DNA of 64,000 nucleotides from Phyllobacterium trifolii. GTDB lineage: Bacteria > Pseudomonadota > Alphaproteobacteria > Rhizobiales > Rhizobiaceae. Shown in pieces: positions 28,554-38,480 of the stretch. Each line of letters opens with the position of its first letter. The first letter of the stretch is position 1. The translations under genes were made by a program, and so were the position numbers. Location of the stretch: contig NZ_JACHXN010000004.1 of the NCBI RefSeq assembly GCF_014192095.1, positions 124,001 to 188,000 of the forward strand, read 5' to 3'. Below the pieces are notes generated by a model. It saw only the letters and a list, made by a program, of their open reading frames with translations. It ran no database searches and was not told where the DNA came from.

Positions 28554-28583
28554 GAGCTGCCCGGTGCACTGGTCGGGCTGCTC
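28554..28583 (+). terminator. choX-choW intercistronic hairpin
   Basis: GAGCTGCCCG (28554-28563) and CGGGCTGCTC (28574-28583) pair with one mismatch around a 10-base loop, followed by CTTTCACTTACTCTTT. Hairpins after the binding-protein gene commonly protect that mRNA end or attenuate read-through, so that binding protein exceeds permease. Confidence 0.6.
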
Positions 28584-28616
28584 CTTTCACTTACTCTTTG
28601 TGGGGATGGTTTTGGT

Positions 28617-29459
28617 TTGGATTGGTTAACGCAAGACAAGATTCCGGTTGGCAGGACAGCGAAAGCGGCCGTCGATTGGCTCACCACCAATTTTGCCGGA
28701 TTTTTCGATGGACTTGCCGCTGTCATGCAGGCTTTCATCGACGGCCTGATGTTTGTGCTGAAATATCCACATCCCCTGATCATGGTCGCGATTTTCGCCG
28801 CCATCGCTTACGCCCTGCGCCGGTCCATAGCGGTCACGCTTCTCACCATTCTCGGCTTTCTGTTCATCCTCAACCAGGGATACTGGCAAGAAACAATGGA
28901 GACACTGACCCTGGTGCTCTCCTCGTGCATCCTGTGCATGGGCATCGGCGTGCCCATCGGCATTATCGCCGCGCACCGGCCGAAGTTCTATGCCGCGATA
29001 CGTCCTGTACTCGACCTCATGCAGACCTTACCCACCTTCGTCTATCTCATCCCCGCCATCGTCTTTTTCGGCATAGGTATGGTGCCCGGCCTGATTGCAA
29101 CCGCAATCTTTGTTTTGCCAGCACCCATCCGCCTCACCCATCTCGGCGTTTCCTCGACACCCCGGCACCTGATCGAAGCGGGCGAGGCATTCGGTGCATC
29201 TTCCCGCCAACTGCTCTGGAAGATCGAACTGCCCTACGCTATGCCGCAAATCCTGGCTGGACTTACCCAGACGATAATGCTGTCGCTCTCCATGGTGGTC
29301 ATCGCCGCTCTGGTCGGAGCCGATGGCCTTGGCGTTCCAGTCGTGCGCGCGCTGAACTCGGTTAACACGGCCTTGGGCTTCGAAGCAGGCCTCGTCATTG
29401 TGGTCGTCGCCATCATACTCGACCGCATATTCCGCCCCGGCAAGGAGCCAGGTGAATGA
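28617..29459 (+). CDS. choW: Choline ABC transporter permease
   Basis: A 280-residue inner-membrane protein with about six to seven helices and the binding-protein-dependent permease loop EAGEAFGASSRQLLWKIELP (EAA motif). The start is a TTG at 28617 with GGGGATGG about 11-18 bases upstream; an ATG at 28606 is in another frame and hits a stop at once. The resulting N-terminus, MDWLT, is what I expect of rhizobial ChoW. Its stop overlaps the choV start by 4 bases (ATGA), so the two are translationally coupled. Confidence 0.93.
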   Translation: MDWLTQDKIPVGRTAKAAVDWLTTNFAGFFDGLAAVMQAFIDGLMFVLKYPHPLIMVAIFAAIAYALRRSIAVTLLTILGFLFILNQGYWQETMETLTLVLSSCILCMGIGVPIGIIAAHRPKFYAAIRPVLDLMQTLPTFVYLIPAIVFFGIGMVPGLIATAIFVLPAPIRLTHLGVSSTPRHLIEAGEAFGASSRQLLWKIELPYAMPQILAGLTQTIMLSLSMVVIAALVGADGLGVPVVRALNSVNTALGFEAGLVIVVVAIILDRIFRPGKEPGE

Positions 29460-30499
29460 CCGCAATCACACTGGATAATGTCTGTATTATTTTTGGCAAG
29501 AAGACTGACGGTTCCTTGTTTTTGGCCGACCAGGGCAAAAGCCGCTCGGATATCCAGGCTGAAACAGGCCATGTGCTTGGCGTTCACAATTGCACTCTCA
29601 CTGTCGCCGAAGGGGAAATAGTCGTGTTGATGGGGCTCTCGGGCTCCGGGAAGTCGACGCTCCTGCGCGCCATCAATCGCCTTAATCCTATCTCGCGCGG
29701 CTCCGTCGTCGTTCACAACAAAGGGCGGTCCATCGATGTCGGCAAGGCTGACAAGACAACCTTGCGGGATCTGCGCAAGCACCTTGTTTCGATGGTCTTC
29801 CAGCAGTTCGGTCTCCTGCCCTGGCGTACCGTTGAAGAGAATGTCGGGTTCGGACTTGAGCTCTCGGGTGTTCCGAAAGAAGAGCGCGCGAAAGCCGTGC
29901 AGCAGCAGCTGGAACTGGTTAATCTCAAGGACTGGGCCAAGCGTAAAGTCGGCGAGCTCTCCGGTGGCATGCAGCAGCGTGTCGGCCTTGCGCGCGCTTT
30001 CGCGACAGGTGCACCGATCCTGCTGATGGATGAGCCCTTTTCAGCGCTTGACCCGCTTATTCGAACCCGCCTGCAAGATGAGCTTCTCAGTCTGCAGGAG
30101 CGCCTGAAGAAGACGATCGTTTTCGTCAGCCACGATCTCGACGAGGCCATGAAAATTGGCAATCGGATCGCCATTATGGAAGGCGGACGGATCATCCAGT
30201 GCGGTACGGCTCAAGACATCCTGCTTAATCCGGTCGATGAATATGTTGCGGATTTTGTCGCCAACATGAATCCACTTGGTGTCCTCACTGCCGCCGATAT
30301 CATGGTTCCCCTTGATCGCACGCGTCCCGCCAGCAGGCCGTTTGCGGCTACGGCGCGTCCGGAAACGCCGGTACGTGAAATCATGCAAGCAATCGCGAAG
30401 AATAGTGGCGATGTGGGCGTCGTGGAAAACGGCGCATTTCTCGGGATGATCTCCGCCGATGACATCGTGCGCGGCCTGTTAAAGCACCAGAAGCACTAG
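29456..30499 (+). CDS. choV: Choline ABC transporter ATP-binding protein
   Basis: The 347-residue ATPase has Walker A GLSGSGKSTLL near residue 64, signature LSGGMQQRVGLARAF, Walker B ILLMDEPFSALDPL and switch histidine in FVSHDLDEAMK. A C-terminal segment after about residue 280 (PVREIMQAIAKNSGDVGVV, ISADDIVRGLL) is a single CBS-like unit, as in ProV/OpuAA-type ATPases, where CBS domains sense ionic strength. It energises ChoXW uptake of choline. The 4-base overlap with choW supports one operon. Confidence 0.94.
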   Translation: MTAITLDNVCIIFGKKTDGSLFLADQGKSRSDIQAETGHVLGVHNCTLTVAEGEIVVLMGLSGSGKSTLLRAINRLNPISRGSVVVHNKGRSIDVGKADKTTLRDLRKHLVSMVFQQFGLLPWRTVEENVGFGLELSGVPKEERAKAVQQQLELVNLKDWAKRKVGELSGGMQQRVGLARAFATGAPILLMDEPFSALDPLIRTRLQDELLSLQERLKKTIVFVSHDLDEAMKIGNRIAIMEGGRIIQCGTAQDILLNPVDEYVADFVANMNPLGVLTAADIMVPLDRTRPASRPFAATARPETPVREIMQAIAKNSGDVGVVENGAFLGMISADDIVRGLLKHQKH

Positions 30500-30505
30500 T
30501 TCAGG

Positions 30506-30766
30506 CTACTCTTCTTCGGCATCCTCGTCGCCGGATTTCCCGGCTGGCTGCCAAGAATGAGGCACGACTTTTTTCTGCGTATTTGAATCCGTGAATATCC
30601 ACCAGCCGGCATCCGTTTCGTCCCACTGACCACCCGTGGCCTTCAAGCGATCCAGCGAACGATATTGCCCGATGGACTCATTTTCCTGTCCGTCCTCGTC
30701 GGTCCAGAACACCTGAACCTTGCTGCCATCTTTCGGCGCAGTGGAGATCGGCTGCTTTTTGGTCAT
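30506..30766 (-). CDS. Conserved small acidic protein
   Basis: The 86-residue protein (MTKKQPISTAPKDGSKVQVF) is tryptophan-rich and acidic at the end (GDEDAEEE). I recall similar small proteins in rhizobia without a known function. It begins 1 base after the dppF stop, so it is probably the last gene of the dpp transcription unit. It ends 6 bases from the convergent choV stop with no terminator visible between. No membrane segment or catalytic motif is seen. A link with peptide transport is only positional. Confidence 0.75.
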   Translation of the reverse strand: MTKKQPISTAPKDGSKVQVFWTDEDGQENESIGQYRSLDRLKATGGQWDETDAGWWIFTDSNTQKKVVPHSWQPAGKSGDEDAEEE

Positions 30767-30767
30767 G

Positions 30768-31598
30768 TCATGCGGCCTTCTTCTTGGCCAAGCGTGCCCT
30801 GATGCTTTCTACATCGGACTTCGGCGTCGCTGCAAACAGCGTCTTCGTATAGCTGTGCTGCGGGTTGGCAAACACTTCCTCCCGCGTACCGTATTCAACG
30901 ACTTCGCCGTAGTACATCACCATGACTTCGTCGGCGATGTAGCGCACCACAGAAAGATCGTGGCTGATGAAGACGTAGGTAAGATTGAACTCGTCCTGCA
31001 GATCGGCCAACAGATTAAGAACCTGTGCTTGTACCGAGAGATCCAGCGCCGAGACCGGTTCATCCAAGACAAGCAAACTTGGACTTAACATAAGCGCACG
31101 CGCAATCGCGATACGCTGGCGCTGACCTCCGGAGAACATGTGCGGATAGCGATTGTAGTGTTCAGGCCCAAGACCGACCTTCACCAGCATCTGCATCGCC
31201 AGATCGCGCCGCTCTGCAGCCGTCTTGTTGGTGTTCAACAACAAGGGTTCGCCCAGAACTTCACCAATCTTCTGGCGCGGATTAAGCGAACCATAGGGAT
31301 TCTGGAAGATGATCTGCACCTTGCGGCGCATCTCCGCCGTGACGCGATCCTTGGCGATATTGATAGGCTTGCCGTCGATCAAAAGTTCGCCGGAAGTTTG
31401 CGGATCGATCAGCGTCAGTATCCGGCCGAGCGTTGACTTTCCGCAACCGCTCTCGCCCACGATGGCAAGGGTTTTGCCCTTTTCCAAAGTAAAGCTGACG
31501 CCCTTGACCGCGTGCACGGTCTTCTGCTTGCCAAACAGGCCGCCGCCGACATGATAGTCGCGGACGATATTGCGGCCTTCGAGTACGACCTCGCTCAT
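30768..31598 (-). CDS. dppF: Dipeptide/oligopeptide ABC transporter ATP-binding protein (DppF type)
   Basis: The 276-residue ATPase has Walker [12 protein letters not shown], the Q-loop [12 protein letters not shown], signature [15 protein letters not shown], Walker [15 protein letters not shown] and [20 protein letters not shown], all typical of DppF/OppF. It is shorter than the 320-330 residues of the enterobacterial protein because the C-terminal extension carrying the iron-sulfur cysteines is reduced. Its start overlaps the dppD stop by 4 bases. With DppD it drives peptide import through DppBC. Confidence 0.92.
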   Translation of the reverse strand: MSEVVLEGRNIVRDYHVGGGLFGKQKTVHAVKGVSFTLEKGKTLAIVGESGCGKSTLGRILTLIDPQTSGELLIDGKPINIAKDRVTAEMRRKVQIIFQNPYGSLNPRQKIGEVLGEPLLLNTNKTAAERRDLAMQMLVKVGLGPEHYNRYPHMFSGGQRQRIAIARALMLSPSLLVLDEPVSALDLSVQAQVLNLLADLQDEFNLTYVFISHDLSVVRYIADEVMVMYYGEVVEYGTREEVFANPQHSYTKTLFAATPKSDVESIRARLAKKKAA

Positions 31599-32449
31599 GG
31601 CGCCACTCCTGCATTGGCGGCTTCATTCTTCATGAAATCTGCAACCGTTGACAGACGGTCGCCAGTCGCATTCTCCGGCAAGGCAGACAGAAGCGCGCGG
31701 GTGTAGGGGCTTTTGGGCGACTCGAACAGCGAGAGCACGTCGGCCTCCTCCATCTTGCGGCCCTTGTATTGAACAATCACGCGATCAGCCGTTTCCGCGA
31801 CCACACCCATATCGTGGGTAATCATGATCAGGCCCATGCCATGCTTCACCTGCAGGCTGACAAGCAGATCAAGAATTTGCTTCTGGATCGTCACGTCCAG
31901 CGCTGTCGTCGGCTCATCAGCGATCAGCAGTTTCGGATTGCAGGCAATGGCAATGGCGATCATCACACGCTGGCATTGACCGCCGGACATCTGGTGCGGG
32001 AAGGAGTTCAACCGCTCTTCCGGCGCCGGGATACCCACTTGCTTGAAGAGTTCGATCGCACGCTTGCGCCGTGTCGGACCATCCATCTTCATATGGAAGC
32101 GCAGCACCTCTTCCAGCTGGAAACCGACTGTGAAGCAGGGATTGAGGCTCGCCATCGGTTCCTGGAAGATCATGGCGACGTCGCGGCCGACGATTTCTCG
32201 CCTCTGCTTGCCGGTCATGGTCAACATGTTGTGGCCGTCGAATGTCATGCTGTCGGCGGTGACGGTAGCTGTCTTCGGCAAAAGGCCCATCACGGCCAGC
32301 ATGGCAACAGACTTGCCCGAACCGGATTCACCGACAATCGCCAGAACCTCACGATTATCAACCGAAAGATCGATGCCTTGCACAGCCATGAAAAGGCCAG
32401 CGTTGGTATCAAAGCCGACAGAGAGATTCTTGATTTCAAGCAGCGCCAT
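31595..32449 (-). CDS. dppD: Dipeptide/oligopeptide ABC transporter ATP-binding protein (DppD type)
   Basis: The 284-residue protein has Walker [26 protein letters not shown] (Q-loop), signature [16 protein letters not shown] and Walker [15 protein letters not shown], followed by [15 protein letters not shown]. The signature carries cysteine where arginine or glutamine is common. It pairs with DppF as the second, non-identical ATPase of the importer. The position in the order A-B-C-D-F on one strand leaves little doubt. It starts 4 bases after the dppC stop. Confidence 0.92.
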   Translation of the reverse strand: MALLEIKNLSVGFDTNAGLFMAVQGIDLSVDNREVLAIVGESGSGKSVAMLAVMGLLPKTATVTADSMTFDGHNMLTMTGKQRREIVGRDVAMIFQEPMASLNPCFTVGFQLEEVLRFHMKMDGPTRRKRAIELFKQVGIPAPEERLNSFPHQMSGGQCQRVMIAIAIACNPKLLIADEPTTALDVTIQKQILDLLVSLQVKHGMGLIMITHDMGVVAETADRVIVQYKGRKMEEADVLSLFESPKSPYTRALLSALPENATGDRLSTVADFMKNEAANAGVAP

Positions 32450-32452
32450 ACC

Positions 32453-33370
32453 TCAGCTCCTTTTCAACTTAGGATCGAGGGCGTCGCGCAGACCATCTCC
32501 AACGAGATTGATCGCGAGGACTGTAATCAGGATTGCCAGACCCGGGAATGTCACGACCCACCAGGCACGCAGGATGAATTCGCGGGCCTCTGCCAGCATC
32601 GTTCCCCATTCCGGTGTTGGCGGCTGGGCACCCATGCCGAGGAACCCGAGTGCCGCCGCCTCGAGAATAGCATTCGAGAACGACAGAGTTCCCTGCACGA
32701 TCAGCGGCGCGAGACAATTCGGCAGGATCGTTTTGAACATCAAGCGAAGGTGGCCAGCACCTGCCAGTTTCGACGCAATAACGTATTCGCGGTTCTTCTC
32801 GCTCATGACCGCCGCACGCGTAAGCCGGGCAAAGTGCGGTTGCAGAACGAGAGCAATAGCGATCATCGCATTGAATAGGCCAGGCCCCAGAATAGCCACC
32901 AGCACGAGTGCGAGCAGCAGCGGCGGAAAGGCCAGGATGATGTCCATGATGCGCATGATCAGCGTATCGACCCAACCACGGAAATAGCCAGCCAACACAC
33001 CGAGAATAACGCCAGTGATCATCGCGAACGTCACGACGATCAAGCCGATGAACAACGAATAACGCGCGCCGTAGATCAGGCGGGATAGCAGGTCCCGGCC
33101 CACGGCATCGGTGCCAAGCAAAAACTGCTCCTTGCCGCCCACCTGCCATGATGGCGGCGTTAGCAAAGCATCACGGTACTGTTGGTAGGGAGCATGCGGC
33201 GCGATGAGCGGACCGAATATGGCGATCAGCACCAGAAGGACGAGAACGGCAAAACCTATCACCGCGCCCTTGTTGACGCTGAAATAGAACCAGAATTCCG
33301 AAAACCGCGCCATACGGCCCGAAGTCTGGGATGAGGCGAGCGGTACGGGCGGGGAAACTTCGTTGGTCAC
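32453..33370 (-). CDS. dppC: Dipeptide ABC transporter permease (DppC type)
   Basis: A 305-residue inner-membrane permease starting at a GTG (33370) with GAGGAA upstream. It has an N-terminal cytoplasmic segment, a first helix (AVIGFAVLVLLVLIAIFGPL), the OppC/DppC signature FLLGTDAVGRDLLSRLIYGAR and the EAA loop EAAALGFLGMGAQPPTPEWG. About six helices span the membrane. It forms the transport path with DppB. It begins 7 bases after the dppB stop. Confidence 0.93.
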   Translation of the reverse strand: MTNEVSPPVPLASSQTSGRMARFSEFWFYFSVNKGAVIGFAVLVLLVLIAIFGPLIAPHAPYQQYRDALLTPPSWQVGGKEQFLLGTDAVGRDLLSRLIYGARYSLFIGLIVVTFAMITGVILGVLAGYFRGWVDTLIMRIMDIILAFPPLLLALVLVAILGPGLFNAMIAIALVLQPHFARLTRAAVMSEKNREYVIASKLAGAGHLRLMFKTILPNCLAPLIVQGTLSFSNAILEAAALGFLGMGAQPPTPEWGTMLAEAREFILRAWWVVTFPGLAILITVLAINLVGDGLRDALDPKLKRS

Positions 33371-33377
33371 GGGTTCC

Positions 33378-34385
33378 TCACTTTACGCGAATGCGCGGGT
33401 TGATAACCGCATAGAGCAGATCAACAATCAGATTGACGACCATGACGATCAGCGCCACGAGCATAAGGCCTCCCTGCACGACGACATAATCGCGGCGGGA
33501 GATGGCATCGATCATCCACTTGCCGATGCCCGGCCAGGAAAAGATGGTCTCGGTCAGGATTGCACCGGCCATGAGCAGCCCCATCTGCAAACCGATCGTC
33601 GTGATGACCGGGATCATCGCATTGCGCAGAGCATGCACGCCAATGACGCGCTTGGGTTCGAGGCCTTTTGCCCGGGCTGTGCGCACGTAGTCTTCACCCA
33701 ATACCTCCAGCATCGCTGAACGAGTCTGACGGGCAATGACAGCGAGCGGGATCGTTCCAAGCACGATTGTCGGCAGAATCAGATGCGAAACAGCCGATTT
33801 GAATGCGCCTTTGCCACCTGAAATCAGGCTATCTATCAGCATGAAGCCTGTGGTCGGCTTGAAGAAATAGATGAGGTCCATGCGCCCTGACACTGGTGTC
33901 CAATGCAGTATGCCGGCGAAAAGGATTATAAGGAGAATACCCCACCAGAAGATCGGCATCGAATAACCAACGAGCGCGATGCCCATGCTCAACTGATCGA
34001 ATATCGAACCGCGCTTGACTGCAGCGAAGATACCCGCCGGGATGCCGATGATAACGGCAAAGAGCATGGCGCAGATACTTAGCTCCAGTGTCGCCGGAAA
34101 AAGCGCCCGGAAATCCGCCAGTACGGGCCGCTTGCTGGCAATCGACGTGCCAAAATCTCCATGGAAAATACCCCATAAGAACGAGAAATACTGTTCCCAT
34201 ATGGGCCTGTTGAAGCCGAACTGGTCCATCAGCAATTGATGCCGTTCCGGCGTCATGCCGCGTTCCCCCGCAAGTGCGATAACTGGGTCGCCGGGCAACA
34301 AACGAATGAAAATGAAGGCCACAAAACTGATACCGATAAACGTCGGAATCAGCAGCAGCACTCTGGACGCGATATAGCGAAACAT
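33378..34385 (-). CDS. dppB: Dipeptide ABC transporter permease (DppB type)
   Basis: The 335-residue permease starts MFRYIASRVLLLIPTFIGIS, the standard DppB/OppB opening with the first helix. The LPGDPV motif follows at about residue 30, and the EAA loop is in LGEDYVRTARAKGLEPKRVI. Six helices are predicted by eye. The gene is separated from dppA by a strong hairpin (34403-34428), so permease expression probably depends on read-through of the dppA transcript. Confidence 0.93.
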   Translation of the reverse strand: MFRYIASRVLLLIPTFIGISFVAFIFIRLLPGDPVIALAGERGMTPERHQLLMDQFGFNRPIWEQYFSFLWGIFHGDFGTSIASKRPVLADFRALFPATLELSICAMLFAVIIGIPAGIFAAVKRGSIFDQLSMGIALVGYSMPIFWWGILLIILFAGILHWTPVSGRMDLIYFFKPTTGFMLIDSLISGGKGAFKSAVSHLILPTIVLGTIPLAVIARQTRSAMLEVLGEDYVRTARAKGLEPKRVIGVHALRNAMIPVITTIGLQMGLLMAGAILTETIFSWPGIGKWMIDAISRRDYVVVQGGLMLVALIVMVVNLIVDLLYAVINPRIRVK

Positions 34386-34402
34386 GGTGACCTGATAAAA
34401 AT

Positions 34403-34428
34403 GCGGTACCGGCCGAAGCCGGTACCGC
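34403..34428 (-). terminator. dppA-dppB intercistronic hairpin with TTCG loop
   Basis: A perfect 11-bp stem (GCGGTACCGGC/GCCGGTACCGC) encloses TTCG on the minus strand, the extra-stable tetraloop, and is followed by ATTTTTATC. It should terminate or stabilise the 3' end of most dppA transcripts and let a fraction continue into dppBCDF. Confidence 0.8.
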
Positions 34429-34438
34429 TGGAGTAAAT

Positions 34439-36043
34439 TTACTCTGCGACGTCGACGCTGGCGAAGTTATGAACACCGAGCGGGCTCGGCACATAGCCAG
34501 ATACGTTCTTCGTCATAGCTGTCGTAACGAGCGAGTGAGCAAGCGTTGCCCAAGGTGCTTCACGCTTGAATACAACCTGCGCTTCTTCATAGAGCTTGGT
34601 GCGCTCTGCCGGATCGGAGACGACAGCCGCCTTGTTGATCAAATCCGTGAATTCCTGGTTGCACCATGCAGCGCGGTTGGATGTATTAACCGCCTGGCAG
34701 GACAACAGGGTTGCGAGGAAGTTGTCCGGATCACCATTGTCGCCGGTCCAGCCGATAATGACGGCACCATCGTGCTTTGGATCGGAAGCCTGCTTCAGGT
34801 ATTCCTGCCAATCGAAGGTAACAATCTCGGCCTTCACACCAACCTTGGCAAAATCCGACTGGATCAGTTCGGCAGTGCGACGGCCGTTTGGCATGTACGG
34901 ACGTGCAACCGGCATAGCCCAGATCTTCATCGACAGATCTTTTACGCCAGCCTTTTCGAGTGCTGCCTTTGCCGCTTCAGGATTGTATTCGTCATCCTTG
35001 ATCGACTTGTTGTAGGACCACATCGTTGGCGGGATCGGGTTGATCGCCGGTGTACCCTGACCGAGATAAACGGCGTCGACGATGGCCTTCTTGTCGATTG
35101 CCTGGTTGAGTGCCTTGCGCACTTCCGGCTTATCGAACGGCGCCTGCGTTGTGTTGTAGGCAAGCGTCGAAACGTTCAGGCCTTCTTCCTGGATGACATT
35201 CAGGTTTGTATCAGCCTTCAGGCCTTCCACATCTGCCGGATCCGGATAAATCGTCAGCTGGCATTCACCGGCCTTGAGCTTCTGCACGCGAACAGCCGCA
35301 TCAGGCGTAACCGCGAAGATAAGGCTGTCGAGCTTGACCTTGCCTTTGTAGTAGTCAGGATTGGCTTCGTAGCGGATAGCAGTGTTGAGCTGATAGTCCA
35401 CGAACTGGAATGGGCCCGTACCAACCGGCTGTTCGTTGAGCTTTCCCGGTGTTCCGTCAGCCATCAGCTTGTCAGCATATTCCTTGGAAACAATGGACGA
35501 AAAGTCCATGGCAAGGTTGGCAAGCATTGGTGCGTTGGGCTTGGTCAGCGTGACCTTCACAGTCAGGTCGTCGACTTTTTCCACTGACTTGATCAGCTTC
35601 GGGAAGTCCATGCCCTCAAAATATTCGTAGGAAGCGCCGTCGACATACTTGGCCCAAGGGCTGCCTTCCTTCTGGCGTTCAAAGGAAAACACCACATCGT
35701 CGGCATTTAGCTCACGCGATGGCGTGAAATAGCTTGTCGTCTGAAACTTGACGCCTGGATGAAGTTTGAACGTGTATTCCAGACCATCATCGGAGATCGT
35801 CCAGCTATCAGCGAGAGCTGGTTCAACTTCCGACGTTCCTGGCTTGAATTCCACCAGTTTGTTGAAGACGGCTTGTCCTGTCGCATCGAGTGTCTCACCA
35901 CCCGTATAAAGCGCCGGATCAAAACCGCCTGGGGCAGCTTCCGAGCAAAAGACTAACGTCTTGGCTGCGGCTCCACCTGCCATCAGCCCACCTGTCAGCA
36001 TTGCGAGCGCGGTCGCCGCAAGGAGTTTCTTGTAGGTATTCAT
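34439..36043 (-). CDS. dppA: Dipeptide ABC transporter, periplasmic substrate-binding protein
   Basis: From the ATG at 36043 (GAAGGTGG upstream) the 534-residue protein opens with a signal peptide (MNTYKKLLAATALAM and a hydrophobic run to about residue 29) and continues with the SBP family 5 fold: TLVFCSEAAPGGFDPALYTG, VEPALADSWTISDDGLEYTF, and the conserved QAIDKKAIVDAVYLGQG region. Length and opening match DppA. It captures di- and possibly heme- or aminolevulinate-type ligands, as known for DppA in other bacteria. It is the first gene of the operon. Confidence 0.94.
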   Translation of the reverse strand: MNTYKKLLAATALAMLTGGLMAGGAAAKTLVFCSEAAPGGFDPALYTGGETLDATGQAVFNKLVEFKPGTSEVEPALADSWTISDDGLEYTFKLHPGVKFQTTSYFTPSRELNADDVVFSFERQKEGSPWAKYVDGASYEYFEGMDFPKLIKSVEKVDDLTVKVTLTKPNAPMLANLAMDFSSIVSKEYADKLMADGTPGKLNEQPVGTGPFQFVDYQLNTAIRYEANPDYYKGKVKLDSLIFAVTPDAAVRVQKLKAGECQLTIYPDPADVEGLKADTNLNVIQEEGLNVSTLAYNTTQAPFDKPEVRKALNQAIDKKAIVDAVYLGQGTPAINPIPPTMWSYNKSIKDDEYNPEAAKAALEKAGVKDLSMKIWAMPVARPYMPNGRRTAELIQSDFAKVGVKAEIVTFDWQEYLKQASDPKHDGAVIIGWTGDNGDPDNFLATLLSCQAVNTSNRAAWCNQEFTDLINKAAVVSDPAERTKLYEEAQVVFKREAPWATLAHSLVTTAMTKNVSGYVPSPLGVHNFASVDVAE

Positions 36044-36376
36044 CTTTTCCACCTTCAGAGGTTTTTTTGTGTTGCAGGCCCCCATGCCTACAACGAAGGT
36101 TGCATGGAAGCCTTTGCCATGTCGCAATGCAAGCAGATTTATTCGCAGTCAACCCACCGAAACGCCGATAATACTGGATTCTGGAGAATCTCTGCCTTCA
36201 TGCCAAAAAAAAAGTGAAAATCCCTAAAAATCCGTCCACTGGCTTTTACTATGACGTGTCGCAGGGGGCCTCATACTTGTGCGGCAAGGAACGATTTTGA
36301 CGGCAGGAAACAGTGAAACGGCTGGATAACCGACCACACCCATGCGAGAAGGCAGGAACGAGCATCGGAGACGATC

Positions 36377-37138
36377 ATGGATACGAATGGACATGTGGCA
36401 ATTGTAACAGGTGGTGGCTCGGGTTTGGGAGCAGCGACGGCCCGCGCGCTGGCGGCAAAAGGTGCGAAAGTTGCCCTTTTCGACATCAATCTTGACGCCG
36501 CGCAGAGCGTCGCAAATGAGATCGGCGGCTTGGCATTGAGTTGCAATGTGTCGAGTGCAGGTGATGCCGAGAAGGCCGTTGCGCGAGTGATCGACGAACT
36601 CGGAACGCCGCGTATTCTCGTCAACTGCGCCGGTATAGCCAATGCGGGGCGCATCGTTGGTCGTGATGGCCCACACGATCTCGATCTTTATCGGCGCGTG
36701 ATCGAGGTCAATCTCATCGGTTCGTTCAATATGCTTCGGCTTGTCAGCGATGCCGCTTCAAAGCTCGATCCGCTCGAAACGGGCGAGCGCGGTGTTATCA
36801 TCTCCACCGCATCCGTCGCCGCTTTTGACGGCCAGATCGGTCAGGCCGCCTATGCGTCTTCCAAAGCCGGCATAGCCGGCCTGACCCTACCCGCTGCGCG
36901 CGAACTCGCGCGTTTCGGCATTCGCGTCATGGCTATTGCGCCCGGCATTTTCGGAACACCTATGCTGCTCGCCATGCCGCAAGAGGTTCAGGATTCCCTT
37001 GCCGCCTCCATTCCCTTCCCGTCGAGACTTGGCAAGCCGGAGGAGTATGCGGCCCTGGCCTTGCATATCATTGAAAATCCGATGCTTAACGGCGAAACTA
37101 TCCGTCTTGATGGCGCAATCCGGATGGCTCCAAAATGA
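36377..37138 (+). CDS. Short-chain dehydrogenase, HSD10-like 3-hydroxyacyl-CoA dehydrogenase type
   Basis: The 253-residue NAD-dependent oxidoreductase has the cofactor motif GGGSGLG (residues 12-18), NCAGIAN, catalytic Ser-Tyr-Lys in STASVAAF and YASSKAG, and the family-specific end [19 protein letters not shown] followed by [13 protein letters not shown]. That end is typical of the HSD17B10 / 3-hydroxy-2-methylbutyryl-CoA dehydrogenase group acting on fatty acyl or branched-chain acyl-CoA. The start has GGAG 7 bases upstream. It stands alone, so the substrate is inferred from family only. Confidence 0.88.
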   Translation: MDTNGHVAIVTGGGSGLGAATARALAAKGAKVALFDINLDAAQSVANEIGGLALSCNVSSAGDAEKAVARVIDELGTPRILVNCAGIANAGRIVGRDGPHDLDLYRRVIEVNLIGSFNMLRLVSDAASKLDPLETGERGVIISTASVAAFDGQIGQAAYASSKAGIAGLTLPAARELARFGIRVMAIAPGIFGTPMLLAMPQEVQDSLAASIPFPSRLGKPEEYAALALHIIENPMLNGETIRLDGAIRMAPK

Positions 37139-37283
37139 AGAGGCAAGTTGACGCATAAATCGAATTGTGGGTTGCAACTTTTACGCGCCGGCGATGTTCT
37201 GTTAACGTCGGTCATCTAGAATCCTTGGCAGTAGTTGTCATAGGTCGCTGACACCGATTATACCCGACGAGAAAAGGTTGCAG

Positions 37284-38480
37284 ATGTCCGTTATCAATCG
37301 TCTGGTCGTATTATTACCAGGCTTTGAGCATATGCCTGTAGAGGCCCATCATCGCCGCTTTACTCGCGAAGCGGCCAAGACAGCCCCTGTTTACGACATG
37401 TCCTTGACCCAGTCTGAACCGCTGCGCGTTTCCTCGACTGATGGCGGGATCGCGACCGGCGAATTCAGTCTGCATACTTCAGGCGAAGGCTGGTCGGCCA
37501 ATACGGATTTCATCCTCTACGGACTAGGCGACATCACCCTTTTCTACGCGTCCAGAAATCCCCTAAGGCGGTTGCTAAGTGGAATTATCGCCCTGCTTGA
37601 TTTTATCCTCACCGGGACGTTCTTCCGGTTTGTTGCGACGAGTTGGCGCTATGCCCTGTTTTTCGTTTATCCATTGTTGATCTGCTTTGTCATACTGGGT
37701 GCATCCTACGGCACCGGGCGTCTTGCCGCGTTGTACAACCAAACCAGCGTACCGGTCGCGCCGGCGATAGCTTTGACTACCGCCATCCTGTTGTTCTGGC
37801 TCGCTGCCTCGAAGCTCCATTTCCTGCTCCTCATGGATGACTGGACGTTCGCCCGTGATATGGCACGAGGCAAACGTCCGGATGTGATGCGGAAACTGGA
37901 TCGCGTCATCGCCGATGCAGCCAATCGTATAAGCAATGCTCCACCCGGCACAGAAATCGTTGTTGCAGCTCATAGCCTTGGCGCGGTTTGCGCAATTCCG
38001 ATTCTCGATGCCGCCCTTCGCCGCGAGGGTTCTCGGCGATATGGCCTGCTCACTGTTGGATCCAGTCTGTTGAAGGTAGCATTGCATCCTGCTGCTCGCA
38101 CGCTGCGCGAAAGTGTCGAGACCGTTGCAAATAGCAAAACGGTCTGGATCGATGTGCAATCGCTGACGGATCCAATGAATTTCTACCAATCTGATCCCGT
38201 ACGGGACTTAAAGATAAAAGATGGAAAATCGCCCATCCTGGTGAGAGTGCGTTTCCGCAACCAACTTTGCGATGAGGCATATAAATCTATTCGACGGGAT
38301 TTCTTTCGCGTGCATCGCCAGTTTGTTTTCGGCGTCGAAAAACGCACCCATTACTCATGGCATGCCATTTTATGTGGCCCGGAACAATTCGCCGATGTCG
38401 CCGCATTAGGTGGCCTGCGCTGTGATCAGAACACACCTTCCCCGGCAAAACTCAATATTGCTGGAACTGCCACCACATGA
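37284..38480 (+). CDS. Membrane protein with a lipase-like AHSLG motif
   Basis: A 398-residue protein starting at the ATG at 37284 (AAAAGG 7 bases before; the upstream in-frame TTG is unlikely). Its N-terminus (NRLVVLLPGFEHMPVEAHH) looks like the first strand and oxyanion turn of an alpha/beta hydrolase. Three to four membrane helices are inserted at about residues 95-180. Then comes EIVVAAHSLGAVCAIPILDA, where the serine sits as in a lipase elbow. I therefore read it as a serine-hydrolase fold interrupted by a membrane hairpin. The stop overlaps the methyltransferase start by 4 bases. Substrate is unknown. Confidence 0.65.
   Translation: MSVINRLVVLLPGFEHMPVEAHHRRFTREAAKTAPVYDMSLTQSEPLRVSSTDGGIATGEFSLHTSGEGWSANTDFILYGLGDITLFYASRNPLRRLLSGIIALLDFILTGTFFRFVATSWRYALFFVYPLLICFVILGASYGTGRLAALYNQTSVPVAPAIALTTAILLFWLAASKLHFLLLMDDWTFARDMARGKRPDVMRKLDRVIADAANRISNAPPGTEIVVAAHSLGAVCAIPILDAALRREGSRRYGLLTVGSSLLKVALHPAARTLRESVETVANSKTVWIDVQSLTDPMNFYQSDPVRDLKIKDGKSPILVRVRFRNQLCDEAYKSIRRDFFRVHRQFVFGVEKRTHYSWHAILCGPEQFADVAALGGLRCDQNTPSPAKLNIAGTATT

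Noticed and set aside
31769-32878. 369-codon plus-strand frame across dppD and dppC
   Set aside because: It spans the junction of two well-supported genes on the other strand and has no recognisable domain.
34469-35587. 372-codon plus-strand frame
   Set aside because: It lies wholly inside dppA on the opposite strand. Its composition follows the dppA codon pattern and it matches no family, so it is a shadow frame.
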